The notes: generated from the sequence alone by a model not told the origin. A stretch of DNA of 64,000 nt from [Actinomadura] parvosata subsp. kistnae (GCF_900323885.1 NZ_OOHJ01000005.1:124001-188000); one strand, 5' to 3'. Counted from the stretch's first letter, positions 42,647 through 51,833 are shown. Numbers and translations: made by a program.

Positions 42647-43562
42647 GGTCGGTGAGCCGGGCCGACGGGGTGGCGGGCGCCCGGGGCCGGCCCACCCGGG
42701 CGACGTGCAGGAGCGTGCGCGGGTCGGCCACGCCGAGGCGCCGTGCCAGCTCCTGGCGGGTGGCCGGGCAGTCGATGATCTGGCTCAGCGGGTGCGTGGT
42801 GTATCCGAGGTTCGACAGCGTCAGCCAGTGCCGCATCAGCAGCCGCCCCATCTCGACCTCCTCCTCCACCGGCCCGACCAGGACGAGGACGTCCCCGTCG
42901 TAGTCGAGCAGCCCTCTCGACGCCCCGGCCAGCGCCCGGGGAAGCCCCAGCCGCCGCAGCGCCGGGTAGAGAGCGAGCGAGGCCCGCAGGCCGAGCGCCT
43001 CCAGCCGGGTGAGTGCCAGTGCCCGGTCGCTGAGGCCGTCGAGGAAGTAGCGGCGGTGCCGCCGGGTCAGCCGCAGCCAGGCGCGCAGCTCCCGCGTCAC
43101 CTCCCCGTCCCCGAACTGGTGCAGGTCCGCGGCGTGCAGCAGGTCCGCCAGGTCGCGGCAGGGCAGCCGGCGCGTCCCCTCCAGCGCGCCGGCCACGTCG
43201 TCCGGCAGCCGCCCGGCGTGGTACTCGCCGCGGTTGGCGCCGCGGGCCCGCACGTCCGCCGTGGTGAAGGGCGTCTGGTACGGCCGTTCCGCCCCGTACA
43301 GGAAGCCCACCCGCAGCGGCCCCGGGTCGGGGCGGTAGGCGACGGGCAGGCCCGCGTCGGCGCAGACGATCAGGCAGCACTCGATGAACGCCCCCAGGCT
43401 GAGCCGCAGGTCGCGGCCCGTCGGGTCGCTGATGGGCAGCGCCCTGGCCGGGTCCCAGCCGACGGCCGCCTGCCCGTCGCCGTAGGTCAGCGTCCACGGC
43501 TGGGTGTTGTGCGCGCTGGGGGCGCGCCAGAAGTCGGGCTCCAGTGCCCGGAGCTGTCTCAC
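42624..43562 (-). CDS. Nitroreductase-family oxidoreductase (Acg-like)
   Basis: A 312-residue FMN-fold protein. APSAHNTQPWTLTY near residue 15 is the typical flavin-phosphate region of the Acg/nitroreductase group, and GRLLMRHWLTLSNLGYTTHPLSQ near 240 is its second conserved block. GTG 43562 overlaps the stop of the preceding gene (GTGA). It is the last gene of a four-gene coupled operon. Nitroreductase-like enzymes in biosynthetic operons oxidise azolines or reduce nitro groups; the reaction here is unknown. Its C-terminus lies in a 38-bp repeat. Confidence 0.75.
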   Translation of the reverse strand: MRQLRALEPDFWRAPSAHNTQPWTLTYGDGQAAVGWDPARALPISDPTGRDLRLSLGAFIECCLIVCADAGLPVAYRPDPGPLRVGFLYGAERPYQTPFTTADVRARGANRGEYHAGRLPDDVAGALEGTRRLPCRDLADLLHAADLHQFGDGEVTRELRAWLRLTRRHRRYFLDGLSDRALALTRLEALGLRASLALYPALRRLGLPRALAGASRGLLDYDGDVLVLVGPVEEEVEMGRLLMRHWLTLSNLGYTTHPLSQIIDCPATRQELARRLGVADPRTLLHVARVGRPRAPATPSARLTDHETPARS

Positions 43563-44626
43563 GGGAGGTCCTTGTCGTAGAAGGTGTAGCCGTGCAGGGG
43601 CCGCCCGCCCATCGCGAGGTACTGCGCGGCCGAGCCGGGGTTGTCGCGCTCCACGTACGTGCTGCGCAGCGTGTGGTAGCCGCCGCGCCGCAGCCCTTCG
43701 TGCAGCTCCCGTGACAGCAGCCGCATGTAGCCGTGCCCCTGCTCGCCGGGGACGGTGCCCTTGACGATGAGCACGGCCTCGCGGCGGTAGCGGGAGCGGG
43801 TGGCGAGCAGCCGGAGCTGGTGGAAAAAGTGCAGGTTCCCACGAATTTTCGCGATAAATCGCGAAATGTCGGGGAGGCACAGCACGAACGCCACCGGCCG
43901 CCCCGCCTTCGTCAGGTACAGCAGCAGCGCCTCGTCCAGCAGGTACGCCAGCCCGTCCGTCTGCTCGGCGAGCTGCCCGGCCGAGATCTCGGTGTAGTAG
44001 CCGAGCTGGGCGAAGCTGGCGTTCAGCATCTCCCGCAGGATCGGCAGCTGCTCGCGCACCCGCCGCCGATCCCCCCGGTGCACCCGCAGCTCCTCGGCCT
44101 CCATGCGGGCGTCGTCGAAGGCGAACACCGGCTCCGGCGGCACCGGGCAGATCCACGTGTCGGACTCGAACCGCCGTCCGAACCCGTACGCCTCGTAGGC
44201 GGCCGGATAGTACGGCCGGTTCCAGGCGCTGTCGATGAACCCCCGCTCACCGAACCCCGAGGTGATCACCCCGCCCGCCTGGTTCGGCAGCAGCGACACC
44301 GGCCCGAACACCGCCTTCCTGCCCGCCGCCGCCCCCGCCGCGCAGATCCCGTCGAACAGCTCCTCCGCCGCCTCCTCGGCGAACTCGGTCAGCCCGAACA
44401 ACTGCGTCTCCCGCCCCAGCCGGGCATCCAGCGCGGCGTCGGTGTGCAGCGTCGTCCGCGCGACCACCCGCCCGCCCCGCCGCAGCAGGAACAGGCGAAC
44501 GCCGCGCCGGTGCCACCCGCGCACGGTGGCGCGCAACGGCGGGACGAACCGCTCCTCGCCCGCGTACAGCTCGTCGGTGAAGGTGAGGAAGTCGCGCAGG
44601 TCCCGCCGGGACTCGACGGGGATCAT
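43559..44626 (-). CDS. GNAT-like protein of unknown substrate
   Basis: A 355-residue protein. The C-terminal third (FVLCLPDISRF, then VLIVKGTVPGEQGHGYMRLL) resembles the acetyl-CoA-binding region of large GNAT proteins, and the pattern DNPGSAAQYLAMGGRPLHGYTFYDKDL near the end is typical of that family; no active-site residue can be named. The N-terminal half (DFLTFTDELYAGEERFVPPL) is also usual in these proteins. ATG 44626 overlaps the stop of the upstream gene. It is the third gene of the coupled operon. Confidence 0.7.
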   Translation of the reverse strand: MIPVESRRDLRDFLTFTDELYAGEERFVPPLRATVRGWHRRGVRLFLLRRGGRVVARTTLHTDAALDARLGRETQLFGLTEFAEEAAEELFDGICAAGAAAGRKAVFGPVSLLPNQAGGVITSGFGERGFIDSAWNRPYYPAAYEAYGFGRRFESDTWICPVPPEPVFAFDDARMEAEELRVHRGDRRRVREQLPILREMLNASFAQLGYYTEISAGQLAEQTDGLAYLLDEALLLYLTKAGRPVAFVLCLPDISRFIAKIRGNLHFFHQLRLLATRSRYRREAVLIVKGTVPGEQGHGYMRLLSRELHEGLRRGGYHTLRSTYVERDNPGSAAQYLAMGGRPLHGYTFYDKDLP

Positions 44627-45069
44627 GGGCGCCGCACCGCGGGGCCGCCGCCCGGCTCGGTGGACAGCGGCGTGAACGTCTCGATGTGCGCCATCTCGCC
44701 GCCCTCGGCCCGCCAGATCCCGTTGCTGTAGCCCTCGGGCTCGGCGTTGTAGAGCCGGATGTAGCCGCCGGTCGCGTTCTTCGTGCCGTCCGTCACCCAC
44801 CGCATGAGCCTGCGGTGGTGCCGGGTGCGGGCGAAGCGCAGCAGCGCGTCGCGGTCCTCGAAGAAGGCCAGCGTGCCCAGCGTGTACGGGAACTCCCAGT
44901 AGATCTTGTGCCAGCGGTAGCCGCGCATGCGCTTCATGTCGCGCACCATCCGGAACCACGTCAGCGTGAGCGTCAGGATCGACAGCGGCCCCCGGTAGCG
45001 GGTCGCCCCGACGAACATCGCCGTCGCCTGCCCCTGCGGCGGTGTCCTGCTGAAATCGGTGGTCCTCAT
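44623..45069 (-). CDS. DUF-type protein, possibly a dimeric alpha/beta-barrel monooxygenase relative
   Basis: A 148-residue protein with ATG 45069 overlapping the ligase stop. WHKIYWEFPYTLGTLAFFEDRD followed by FARTRHHRRLMRWV suggests a ferredoxin-like fold of the dimeric alpha/beta-barrel type (heme-degrading or antibiotic monooxygenase relatives), with His residues that could bind a ligand. No clear family name can be given from sequence alone. It is the second gene of the coupled operon and has the same four-base overlap on both sides. Confidence 0.6.
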   Translation of the reverse strand: MRTTDFSRTPPQGQATAMFVGATRYRGPLSILTLTLTWFRMVRDMKRMRGYRWHKIYWEFPYTLGTLAFFEDRDALLRFARTRHHRRLMRWVTDGTKNATGGYIRLYNAEPEGYSNGIWRAEGGEMAHIETFTPLSTEPGGGPAVRRP

Positions 45070-46604
45070 GCGTCCTTCACCAGATAGACGTTCTTCATCT
45101 TCGTCAGCCCCGCGAACGGCCCCTCGCCCGGCCCGAACACCCTGATCCGCAGGTCGGCGGCCGTCGGGTCCTCCTTCAGCGACTCGGCGAAGTCGCGCGA
45201 GACCGCGCTCAGGTGCGCCACGACGCCCTTGCGGCAGATCTCGGCCAGCGCCCGCTCGTCCACCTCGCCGCGTACCTCCAGGTTGATCACCGGCCGGTAC
45301 TCCAGGCCGGGCAGCTCCTCCAGCGACAGGCAGAAGCGGTGGATCGCGGCGGCGTACGGGTTGCCCTGGTAGAGGCCGTACTCGACGTCCTGCGGGTAGA
45401 GGTTCGCCCCCATGTAGGAGATCGTCGAGTCCTTGCGGCCGAACAGGAACAGCAGCGGCAGGTTCATCCGCTCGTCGGTCCACATGCGCGCGTACTCGTC
45501 GTCGCCGAGGGCCCGCCGCACGTCGGCGAGCGTCCGCAGCCGCGCCTCGTCGCCGACGTTGTAGCGCAGCTTGGGCTGCAGGCAGCTCTTGGTGTTGATC
45601 GTGCACAGCAGCTCGCCGTCGGCGTTCACCTCCAGGAACGTCTCCAGCGGGTTGTAGTGGAAGATCATCGGCAGCCGCTGCTCGCCCGGCCCGAGCAGCA
45701 GGTCGCGCAGCCGCTGGTCGGTGGCCAGGCGCTTGCGCAGCCGTACGCTGAAGCCGCTCTCCGCCCCCATCCCGATCGTCAGGTCGCTGGCGCCGTAACC
45801 CGAGCGGACCTCCTCGAAGCGCTCCTCCAGGTAGTCGCGCAGCGCCTCCGTCATGCCCTCGCCGCCGACCATGCCCCGGATGCGGTACTCCCGCCACGGG
45901 AAGCCCGCCTCGTCGAGGCGGTCGCGCAGATGCTTCAGGAACGGCGGGTACGCCGCCACCACGTAGTCGTAGCCGGGCCCGAAGTGCTCCAGCGTGTCGG
46001 CGATCTTGTCCAGGTCGGGGCCGGTGTTCTTGACCATCGCGATGCGGGCCATGGCGGCGCCGGTGGTCGTGCCGGTGGCCCAGGCCCCCATCGAGTACGC
46101 GTTGATCACGAACAGCCGCTTCCCCGGGAAGACCAGCTCGATGTAGCCGGCGGCGTTGCGGTAGATGCCCTTCAGCTCGCGCGGCCCGCGCACCCAGTTG
46201 TACGGCTTGCCGCTCGACCCCGACGACTCGTCCACGATCACGCCGGGACGGTGCAGCCGGCCCTCCTGGCAGCGGCTGGCCTCGTCGTAGGCGCCGGCGT
46301 AGTTCTGCTTCGTCGTCTCGGGGAAGTCGGCCAGCCCGCGCGCCCGCTCGGCGCCGTGCGCGCGCAGGAAGTGGCGGTAGGCGGGCACGTCCACCGCCGC
46401 GAACTGGCAGGCCACCCGGGCGTGGCGGGCCGCCACCCAGTCGAGCGCGGGATGGTAGCCACGGGCGACCATCCGCCAGATGGCGGGATGCAGGGCGCCC
46501 AGCCGGTACGCGCCGGTGAGGGTCCAGGAGTAGGCCTGGAGCCGGGCTCGTCGCCAGCGCTGGCGGGGGGTGAGCGGCCCAAGAGCAGGGCTGAGGCGGA
46601 TCAT
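45066..46604 (-). CDS. PaaK-like adenylate-forming ligase
   Basis: A 512-residue acyl-activating enzyme of the phenylacetate-CoA ligase type. The P-loop is IVDESSGSSGKPYNW (about residues 125-139). A YGASDLTIGMG segment near 270 is the aromatic/acyl-AMP motif, and FGRKDSTISYMGANLYPQDVE near 390 is the hinge region. ATG 46604 has a weak ribosome site but a TAGTCT box nine bases upstream, so it may be leaderless. It heads four overlapping genes and is divergent from a winged-helix gene. It would activate a carboxylic acid for the following enzymes. Confidence 0.8.
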   Translation of the reverse strand: MIRLSPALGPLTPRQRWRRARLQAYSWTLTGAYRLGALHPAIWRMVARGYHPALDWVAARHARVACQFAAVDVPAYRHFLRAHGAERARGLADFPETTKQNYAGAYDEASRCQEGRLHRPGVIVDESSGSSGKPYNWVRGPRELKGIYRNAAGYIELVFPGKRLFVINAYSMGAWATGTTTGAAMARIAMVKNTGPDLDKIADTLEHFGPGYDYVVAAYPPFLKHLRDRLDEAGFPWREYRIRGMVGGEGMTEALRDYLEERFEEVRSGYGASDLTIGMGAESGFSVRLRKRLATDQRLRDLLLGPGEQRLPMIFHYNPLETFLEVNADGELLCTINTKSCLQPKLRYNVGDEARLRTLADVRRALGDDEYARMWTDERMNLPLLFLFGRKDSTISYMGANLYPQDVEYGLYQGNPYAAAIHRFCLSLEELPGLEYRPVINLEVRGEVDERALAEICRKGVVAHLSAVSRDFAESLKEDPTAADLRIRVFGPGEGPFAGLTKMKNVYLVKDA

Positions 46605-46736
46605 GACCCGTGAGACTAGTGGGATCGACTGAAAAATCACTTGTCGTCCACTTTCACGGTGGGATCCTTCGAGGAAAGAACCTTTCCGCATTGCCTTCTA
46701 CCGTGGTTGTCGTCGGACGGAAGAAAGGCACCACCC

Positions 46737-47855
46737 GTGATCGAACTGTCGTGGCCCCAGGTCAGCGCGCGGCGGCTGCAGCGCGCCGGGCTCCTCACCG
46801 CGCAGGGCGGCGGCCCGGAGGAGACCGTCGCCGCCATGTGCGGCGCGCACGCCCAGGTCATGTCCGCCGCCGAGCTGTCGGTCGGGCTGCGCCTCAACGG
46901 CTTCACCCGGGCCCACGTCCGGGAGGCGCTGTGGAAGGAGCGCGGCCTGGTCAAGACGCACGGGCCGCGCGGCACCGTCCACCTGCTGCCCGCCCGCGAC
47001 CTGCCCAACTGGGTGAACGCCCTGTCGTCGATCCCCGTCAAGCCCGGTCCCGCGTACATGCGGATGACCGACGAGCAGACCGACCAGGTGGTGGCCGCCG
47101 TCCGCGACGCGCTCAAGGGCGCCGAGCTGACGATGGACGAGCTGAGCGAGGCGGTCGTCGCCGCCACCGGGCCGTGGGCGGGCGACCTCGTCATGCCCGC
47201 GTTCCAGACGTACTGGCCGCGGTGGCGGCAGGTCATGCACCTGGCGGCGCACCGGGGCGCGTTCGTGTTCGGCGCGGGCCGCGGGCGCAAGGTCACCTAC
47301 ACCGCCGCCCCCGACGCGCCCCCGGCCACCGGCGGCCCCGCCTGGCTCGCCAGAAGCTTTCTGTGGGCGTACGGGCCCGCCACACCCGCCGAGTTCGCCC
47401 AGTGGGCGGGCGGCCCCGTCGGCTGGGCGAACGCGGCGTTCCAGGGCGTCGAGCTGGAGGAGGTGCGGCTGGCGGGCCGGCGCGCCTTCGTGCTCGCGGG
47501 CGACACCGCGATGCCCGCCGAGCCGCCCAGAGGCGTGCGGCTCCTGCCGTACTTCGACGCTTACGTGGTCGCCGGCCGGCCCCGCGAGCTCCTGTACGCC
47601 GGGGACGCGGCCCGGCGGGCGCTGGCCGGCGGTCAGGCGGGCAACTTCCCCGTGCTGCTCGTCGACGGGAACGTGGCCGGCGTCTGGCACCAGCGGCGCT
47701 CCGGCAGCCGGATCGACATCACGGTGGAGCCGCTGCGCGACCTCACGCGGGCTCAGGAGGAGGAGCTGCAGGAGCAGGTGCTGCGGGTGGGCCAGGTGCT
47801 GGAAGGCCGCCCGCGCCTCACCATCGGCCCCGTCACCGTCGGGCCGCACGCCTGA
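46737..47855 (+). CDS. Winged-helix DNA-binding domain protein (HTH_42/YcaQ family)
   Basis: A 372-residue protein of the AlkZ/YcaQ-like family: VSARRLQRAGLL at the start, LWKERGLVKTHGPRGTVHLLPARDL (about residues 67-91, family block), and TPAEFAQWAGG near 220. Some relatives are DNA glycosylases for crosslinks with a QxQ/QxD catalytic motif; that motif is not evident here, so a glycosylase function is not claimed. GTG 46737 follows AAAGGCACCACCC. It is divergent from the PaaK-like operon across 132 bases. Confidence 0.75.
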   Translation: MIELSWPQVSARRLQRAGLLTAQGGGPEETVAAMCGAHAQVMSAAELSVGLRLNGFTRAHVREALWKERGLVKTHGPRGTVHLLPARDLPNWVNALSSIPVKPGPAYMRMTDEQTDQVVAAVRDALKGAELTMDELSEAVVAATGPWAGDLVMPAFQTYWPRWRQVMHLAAHRGAFVFGAGRGRKVTYTAAPDAPPATGGPAWLARSFLWAYGPATPAEFAQWAGGPVGWANAAFQGVELEEVRLAGRRAFVLAGDTAMPAEPPRGVRLLPYFDAYVVAGRPRELLYAGDAARRALAGGQAGNFPVLLVDGNVAGVWHQRRSGSRIDITVEPLRDLTRAQEEELQEQVLRVGQVLEGRPRLTIGPVTVGPHA

Positions 47856-47866
47856 ACCTTCCCTAT

Positions 47867-47897
47867 CGCTCCCTTTCATCGGGCATAATAGGGAGCG
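47867..47897 (+). promoter_or_regulatory. Inverted repeat around the -10 box of the HTH gene
   Basis: CGCTCCCT (47867-47874) and AGGGAGCG (47890-47897) form a perfect dyad. CATAAT (47884-47889) lies inside it. ATG 47900 follows three bases after the right arm. Binding of the encoded helix-turn-helix protein here would give autoregulation. Confidence 0.6.
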
Positions 47898-47899
47898 TT

Positions 47900-48307
47900 A
47901 TGGAGCATTACACCGTGGAGCAGGTGGCGGAACTGCTCGGGCTGCACGTCAAGACCGTGCGCAACTACGTACGGGACGGGCGGCTGCCCGCCGTACGGAT
48001 CGGCAAGCAGTACCGCATCACGAAACAGGACCTCGCTTCCTTCACCGGCCTGCCCGTCGCCGCCGCGCCCGCCACCCGGCCCCGGCACGCCGAGGTGTCG
48101 AGCATCGTCCAGATCGACGGCATCGGCCGGGGCGACATGGACCGCGTCAGCACCATGGTCACCGGGGCTCTGGGAGGCGAGCCGCACGGTGTGCGCGTGC
48201 AGTTCGTCTACGACGAGGAACGCGAACACCTGAAGATCATCGTGCTGGGCGGGCTGGAGACCAGTGCCCAGGTGCTGCGCCTCATCGACGCACTGGTACG
48301 GGCCTGA
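47900..48307 (+). CDS. Excisionase/MerR-like helix-turn-helix protein with small C-terminal domain
   Basis: A 135-residue protein. Residues 4-50 are an excisionase-type winged HTH (YTVEQVAELLGLHVKTVRNY, then DGRLPAVRIGKQYRITKQDL). The C-terminal half, with a VSTMVTGAL segment and VQFVYDEEREHLKIIVLGG, looks like a small ferredoxin-like or ligand domain. It is not phage-linked here. Its stop overlaps the ATG of the hydrolase gene (TGATG), so it probably regulates its own three-gene operon. Confidence 0.75.
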   Translation: MEHYTVEQVAELLGLHVKTVRNYVRDGRLPAVRIGKQYRITKQDLASFTGLPVAAAPATRPRHAEVSSIVQIDGIGRGDMDRVSTMVTGALGGEPHGVRVQFVYDEEREHLKIIVLGGLETSAQVLRLIDALVRA

Positions 48308-49182
48308 TGGGCGGCGTCTACTCCGCGCCGGAAGGCAGGCAGGCCGTCGAGCACCGCTACCGGGAACTGCTCGGGCACTGGCCGGTGCCGCACGAGCAGG
48401 TGCGCGTGCCGACCGCGCTGGGGGAGACGTTCGCCGTGACGTGCGGGCCGTCCGGGGCGCCGCCGCTGCTGCTCCTGCACGGCTCGGCCGCCAACAGCGC
48501 CATGTGGCTGGGCGACGTCGCCACCTGGGCGCGCCGCTTCCGCGTCCACGCGGTGGACCTCCTCGGCGAGCCGGGTCTGAGCGCGCTATCCCGCCCGCCC
48601 CTCCACCCGGACATCCACGCGGGCTGGCTCGACGAGGTGCTGACCGGGCTCGGCGTGCAGCGCACCTCCATCGCCGCCGTGTCGCTCGGCGGCTGGATCG
48701 CCCTCGCCTACGCCACCCAGCGGCCCGAGCGGGTCGAACGGCTCGTCCTCATGTGCCCGAGCGGCATCGGCAGGCAACGCGTCCTGCCCCTGCTGCGGGC
48801 ACTCCCGCTGGCGGCGCTGGGCGGCGAGGCAGGCCGCCGCCGCACCCTGCACCTGCTCCTCGGCCCCCACGCCGCCACGCTTGGGGAGACCGCCGGCGGG
48901 CTGGGCGGTGAGCTGGGGGCGTTCGTGTTGCTGGTGCATCGGCACTTTCGGCCGCGCCGGGGCAAGGTGCCCCTCTTCGCCGACGAGGAGCTGCGCCGAC
49001 TGGCCATGCCGGTGCTGGTCATCGCCGGCGAGCGCGACAGCCTGCTCGACTCCCGCGACACCGGGCGCCGCCTGGCCCGCACCGTGCCCGGGGCCGACGT
49101 GCGCGTCCTGCCCCGCACCGGGCACCTCCTGCCCCCGCAAACCCAAGAGATCATGACCTTCCTGGAGGACCCCCATGCCTGA
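48307..49182 (+). CDS. Alpha/beta-hydrolase
   Basis: A 291-residue hydrolase. The oxyanion loop is LLHGSAANSAMW (about residue 58), the nucleophile elbow AAVSLGGWIALAYA (Ser near 122), the acid in VIAGERDSLLD (about 240), and the His in RTGHLLPPQ (about 273). It is of the carboxylesterase/dehalogenase-like type without a lid signature that would reveal the substrate. It is coupled to the HTH gene before it and overlaps the DUF4180 gene by eight bases. Confidence 0.8.
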   Translation: MGGVYSAPEGRQAVEHRYRELLGHWPVPHEQVRVPTALGETFAVTCGPSGAPPLLLLHGSAANSAMWLGDVATWARRFRVHAVDLLGEPGLSALSRPPLHPDIHAGWLDEVLTGLGVQRTSIAAVSLGGWIALAYATQRPERVERLVLMCPSGIGRQRVLPLLRALPLAALGGEAGRRRTLHLLLGPHAATLGETAGGLGGELGAFVLLVHRHFRPRRGKVPLFADEELRRLAMPVLVIAGERDSLLDSRDTGRRLARTVPGADVRVLPRTGHLLPPQTQEIMTFLEDPHA

Positions 49183-49516
49183 CGGCTACCACTACGCGGA
49201 CGGCGAGCCCCTGAAGAACACCGCCGACGTGCTCGACCTCATCGGCGACGCCTGGGGCAGCGGGGCCCGCTGGGTGGCCGTGCCGATCGAGCGGCTGCCC
49301 GCCGACTTCTTCAAGCTGAGCACCGGCGTGGCCGGCGAGATCACGCAGAAGTTCGCCAACTACCGGATCGGCCTCGCCATCGTGGGCGACACCACCCGGC
49401 ACGCCGCCGCCAGCGACGCGGTGCGCGCCTGGATGATCGAGGCCAACCGGGGCGAGCACCTGTGGTTCGTACGCGACGAGGCCGAGCTGGCGACCCGCCT
49501 GGCAGCCCGCCAGTGA
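49175..49516 (+). CDS. DUF4180 domain protein
   Basis: A 113-residue protein with the clear DUF4180 pattern: DVLDLIGDAWGSGARWVAVP, then RLPADFFKLSTGVAGEITQK and FANYRIGLAIVGD. Members occur beside HTH regulators and hydrolases, and their role is unknown. The start overlaps the hydrolase stop. The gene ends the operon. Confidence 0.8.
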   Translation: MPDGYHYADGEPLKNTADVLDLIGDAWGSGARWVAVPIERLPADFFKLSTGVAGEITQKFANYRIGLAIVGDTTRHAAASDAVRAWMIEANRGEHLWFVRDEAELATRLAARQ

Positions 49517-49699
49517 TCTTCTCGCGGAGGCTCAGCCCTTCACCCCCGTGCGCCCGTCCTCGCAGAGAGGTCCTTCGCCGCCGTGCGCCCGGTGACGCCC
49601 GTCGGAGGGGCGGCTCTTAGCCCCGTACGCCCGGTGACGCCCGCCCTCGCGGAGGGACGGCCCGTCGCAGGCGTGCGGCTGGCCGGTGAGCTCCGGTCG
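49517..49699. other. Intergenic region with degenerate repeats
   Basis: Three imperfect copies of a block around GTGCGCCCGGTGACGCCCG occur at about 49545, 49580 and 49622, each followed by a GGAGG-rich stretch. No gene is visible. Confidence 0.45.
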
Positions 49700-50323
49700 T
49701 CAGTCGAGCGGCCACACCTTGCGGCCCTTGGTGAGGATCCGGCCCATGACCGAGCGGGCCTGGACGAGCTTGCCCGCGACGTCACCGAGCACGGTGTTAC
49801 GGCGGCCGACCTGGACGACGTTCTCGCCCTCAGCGATGTCGCCGACCACGTCGTTGCGGTAGCCGATCTGGACCACATACTGGGCCTTCCCGATGAAGGT
49901 GGCGTTGTCCACCATCACCGCCGTGCCGGACACCTGGCCCACCAGGGTGCCGCCCCGGATGACGACGTCGCCGTCCACGTCGCCGACCCTGACCTCGCCC
50001 GGGCCGACGACCTCGGTCTTCGCCTGCCCCACGGGCGCGACCGGTGCGGCGCCGGCGCTGTGCAGGCGCCAGGCGTAGAAGCCGGTGGCGGTCAGGCCGA
50101 GGGCGCAGGCGAGAGCGGCGGCGGCCGCGGGGACGGACTGGTCGCAGTTCAGTGCGGGGAACTTCTTCTCGGGCTCAGCGGGAGCCGGGTCGGCCTGGCG
50201 CTGCTCGTACGTGATGCTGCCGCAGCCGGCCGCCGCCGGTGAGGCGCCCAGCAGCAGGACCCACGCCGCTGCCATGGCGGTGAGCAGGCATCGCGCCAGC
50301 AGCCGCGGCGCGCACTCGTTCAT
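49700..50323 (-). CDS. Secreted/membrane protein with beta-helix-like repeats
   Basis: A 207-residue protein with a signal peptide (about residues 1-33, ASPAAAGCG cleavage area), a second hydrophobic helix near 65-80 and a C-terminal repeat region. VVQIGYRNDVVGDIAEGE and NVVQVGRRNTVLGDVAG are two copies of an 18-residue unit, with weaker ones before them. Such units often form a small beta-helix or polymer. ATG 50323 has AAGGA seven bases upstream. The function is unknown. Confidence 0.6.
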   Translation of the reverse strand: MNECAPRLLARCLLTAMAAAWVLLLGASPAAAGCGSITYEQRQADPAPAEPEKKFPALNCDQSVPAAAAALACALGLTATGFYAWRLHSAGAAPVAPVGQAKTEVVGPGEVRVGDVDGDVVIRGGTLVGQVSGTAVMVDNATFIGKAQYVVQIGYRNDVVGDIAEGENVVQVGRRNTVLGDVAGKLVQARSVMGRILTKGRKVWPLD

Positions 50324-50363
50324 CGGCAAGTCCTTCGGGCCTGGAGGTCGGTGGTGGAGGCGC

Positions 50364-51833
50364 TCACGGGCCGGCTCCGGCGAGGGCGGCCCTGACCGCC
50401 TGGACGCGGGCTCGTGACGTCGCCTCGTCCGGCGCGAGCGGGTCGGCTTCGCCGCGCAGCCGGTGCCAGTGGTCGGTGGCGAGGTCGAGCTGGGCCGCGT
50501 GCAGGCGGGCCAGACGGCGGTAGGCGGCGATGCCGTGGCGCGGGCTGCCGGCGGCGCGCAGGGCGTCCACCTTGAGCCGGAAGCGCCGGGCGGGGGAGAG
50601 CAGCACGGCCGCCTCCGGCTCGGTGATCGCGGCGCGGGCGGCGTCCGGCAGGTTGGCCAGCGCCACTCGCAGGCCGCCCTCCTGGCTGCGCAGCCCGCGG
50701 CGCAGCAGCAGCACGTACAGGACCACCAGCGGGCCCTGGAACAGCAGGAACTGGGCGGGCGTCAGCACCAGGGCGTGCACGGTGTCGTTGACGGTGAACC
50801 ACTTGTGGGACTCTTTGCCGACGTAGTCGAGCATGCTGTTGTTGCAGAAGTGCGCGCCGGCCGCCACGCAGAAGCCGAGGGCGATCGTGGTGACCTGCTG
50901 CGAGCGGCTGTGCAGCTGGCGGGCGATGCCGAAGCCGGCGCCGACGACGGCGGTGAACGCGGTGTGCGCGGCCATGAGCCCGGCCACCTGCCGGCCCCAG
51001 AAGTGGAAGCCCGCGCTCGCGCCGTCGAAGTACGCCATGTAGGTGAGGCTCTCGCCGAAGTTGAAGCCGAGACCGACGGCGGCGCCGAGCACGATGCCGG
51101 AGACGACGGAGTCGACGTGCCGCCGGTACAGCAGGAAGAGGATCGCGACCCCCGCTCCCTTGCCGAGCTCCTCGAAGAACCCGGAGATCATCGGCAGGCC
51201 GATGTTCTTCAGGTACGTGACGTCCAGGACGTTGTCGGGGAGCGGGAAGTGCAGGAGGGAGAAGTCCGACCACCACTCGTTCATCGTCGCGCCGAACCCG
51301 CCGGCGACGATCGCCCCCCATCCCGCGCCGCCCAGCAGCAGGGGCACCGGCATCCGGCGGAAACGCTGCGCGCAGTGCACGAGCCCCAGCGCGTAGACGG
51401 TCGTGGGCACGCACACCAGGAAGGCCGTCGCCCAGGCCCCCGGCCACATGATCAGGTCGACGATGAGCGGGGACTTCAGGGCCGGCACCGCCAGCAGCAC
51501 CGCGAGGAGTGCCCGACGGTAGCGCCGAGCCAGCACCGCACGACGGTCCGCCGGGACCTGCCGGCGCTTCGCGTACCGCAAGTGCCCCCATGCCACGGCG
51601 GACAGGACCGCGAGCAGCGCCCACCCGGGCGGGTACGGCCAGTGCACGTACAGGCCGGCCAGCGTCACCAGCTCCTCCAGCCCCGGGATGTCCAGGGCCG
51701 TCATGTCCACCTGCCGGGGCCGGACCAGGCTGATCACCATGGTCAGCGCGACCACCATGTGCAGCGACACGAGGACGAGCAGCGCCGCGCGCTGACGCCG
51801 GCAGGCCGGCAGAAGGCGGGGGTCCTCGGTCAT
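50364..51833 (-). CDS. PrsW-type intramembrane metalloprotease
   Basis: A 489-residue multi-pass membrane protein. The PrsW signature is present in order: GFFEELGKGAG (about residue 215, the EExxK motif), LGFNFGESLTYM (about 255), AAHTAFTAVVGAGFG (about 285) and GAHFCNNSMLDY (about 320). These residues bind the metal and form the active site. PrsW-like proteases cleave anti-sigma factors or other membrane proteins. A cytoplasmic tail of about 110 residues follows. It overlaps the upstream gene by four bases, so the two are translated together. Confidence 0.8.
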   Translation of the reverse strand: MTEDPRLLPACRRQRAALLVLVSLHMVVALTMVISLVRPRQVDMTALDIPGLEELVTLAGLYVHWPYPPGWALLAVLSAVAWGHLRYAKRRQVPADRRAVLARRYRRALLAVLLAVPALKSPLIVDLIMWPGAWATAFLVCVPTTVYALGLVHCAQRFRRMPVPLLLGGAGWGAIVAGGFGATMNEWWSDFSLLHFPLPDNVLDVTYLKNIGLPMISGFFEELGKGAGVAILFLLYRRHVDSVVSGIVLGAAVGLGFNFGESLTYMAYFDGASAGFHFWGRQVAGLMAAHTAFTAVVGAGFGIARQLHSRSQQVTTIALGFCVAAGAHFCNNSMLDYVGKESHKWFTVNDTVHALVLTPAQFLLFQGPLVVLYVLLLRRGLRSQEGGLRVALANLPDAARAAITEPEAAVLLSPARRFRLKVDALRAAGSPRHGIAAYRRLARLHAAQLDLATDHWHRLRGEADPLAPDEATSRARVQAVRAALAGAGP

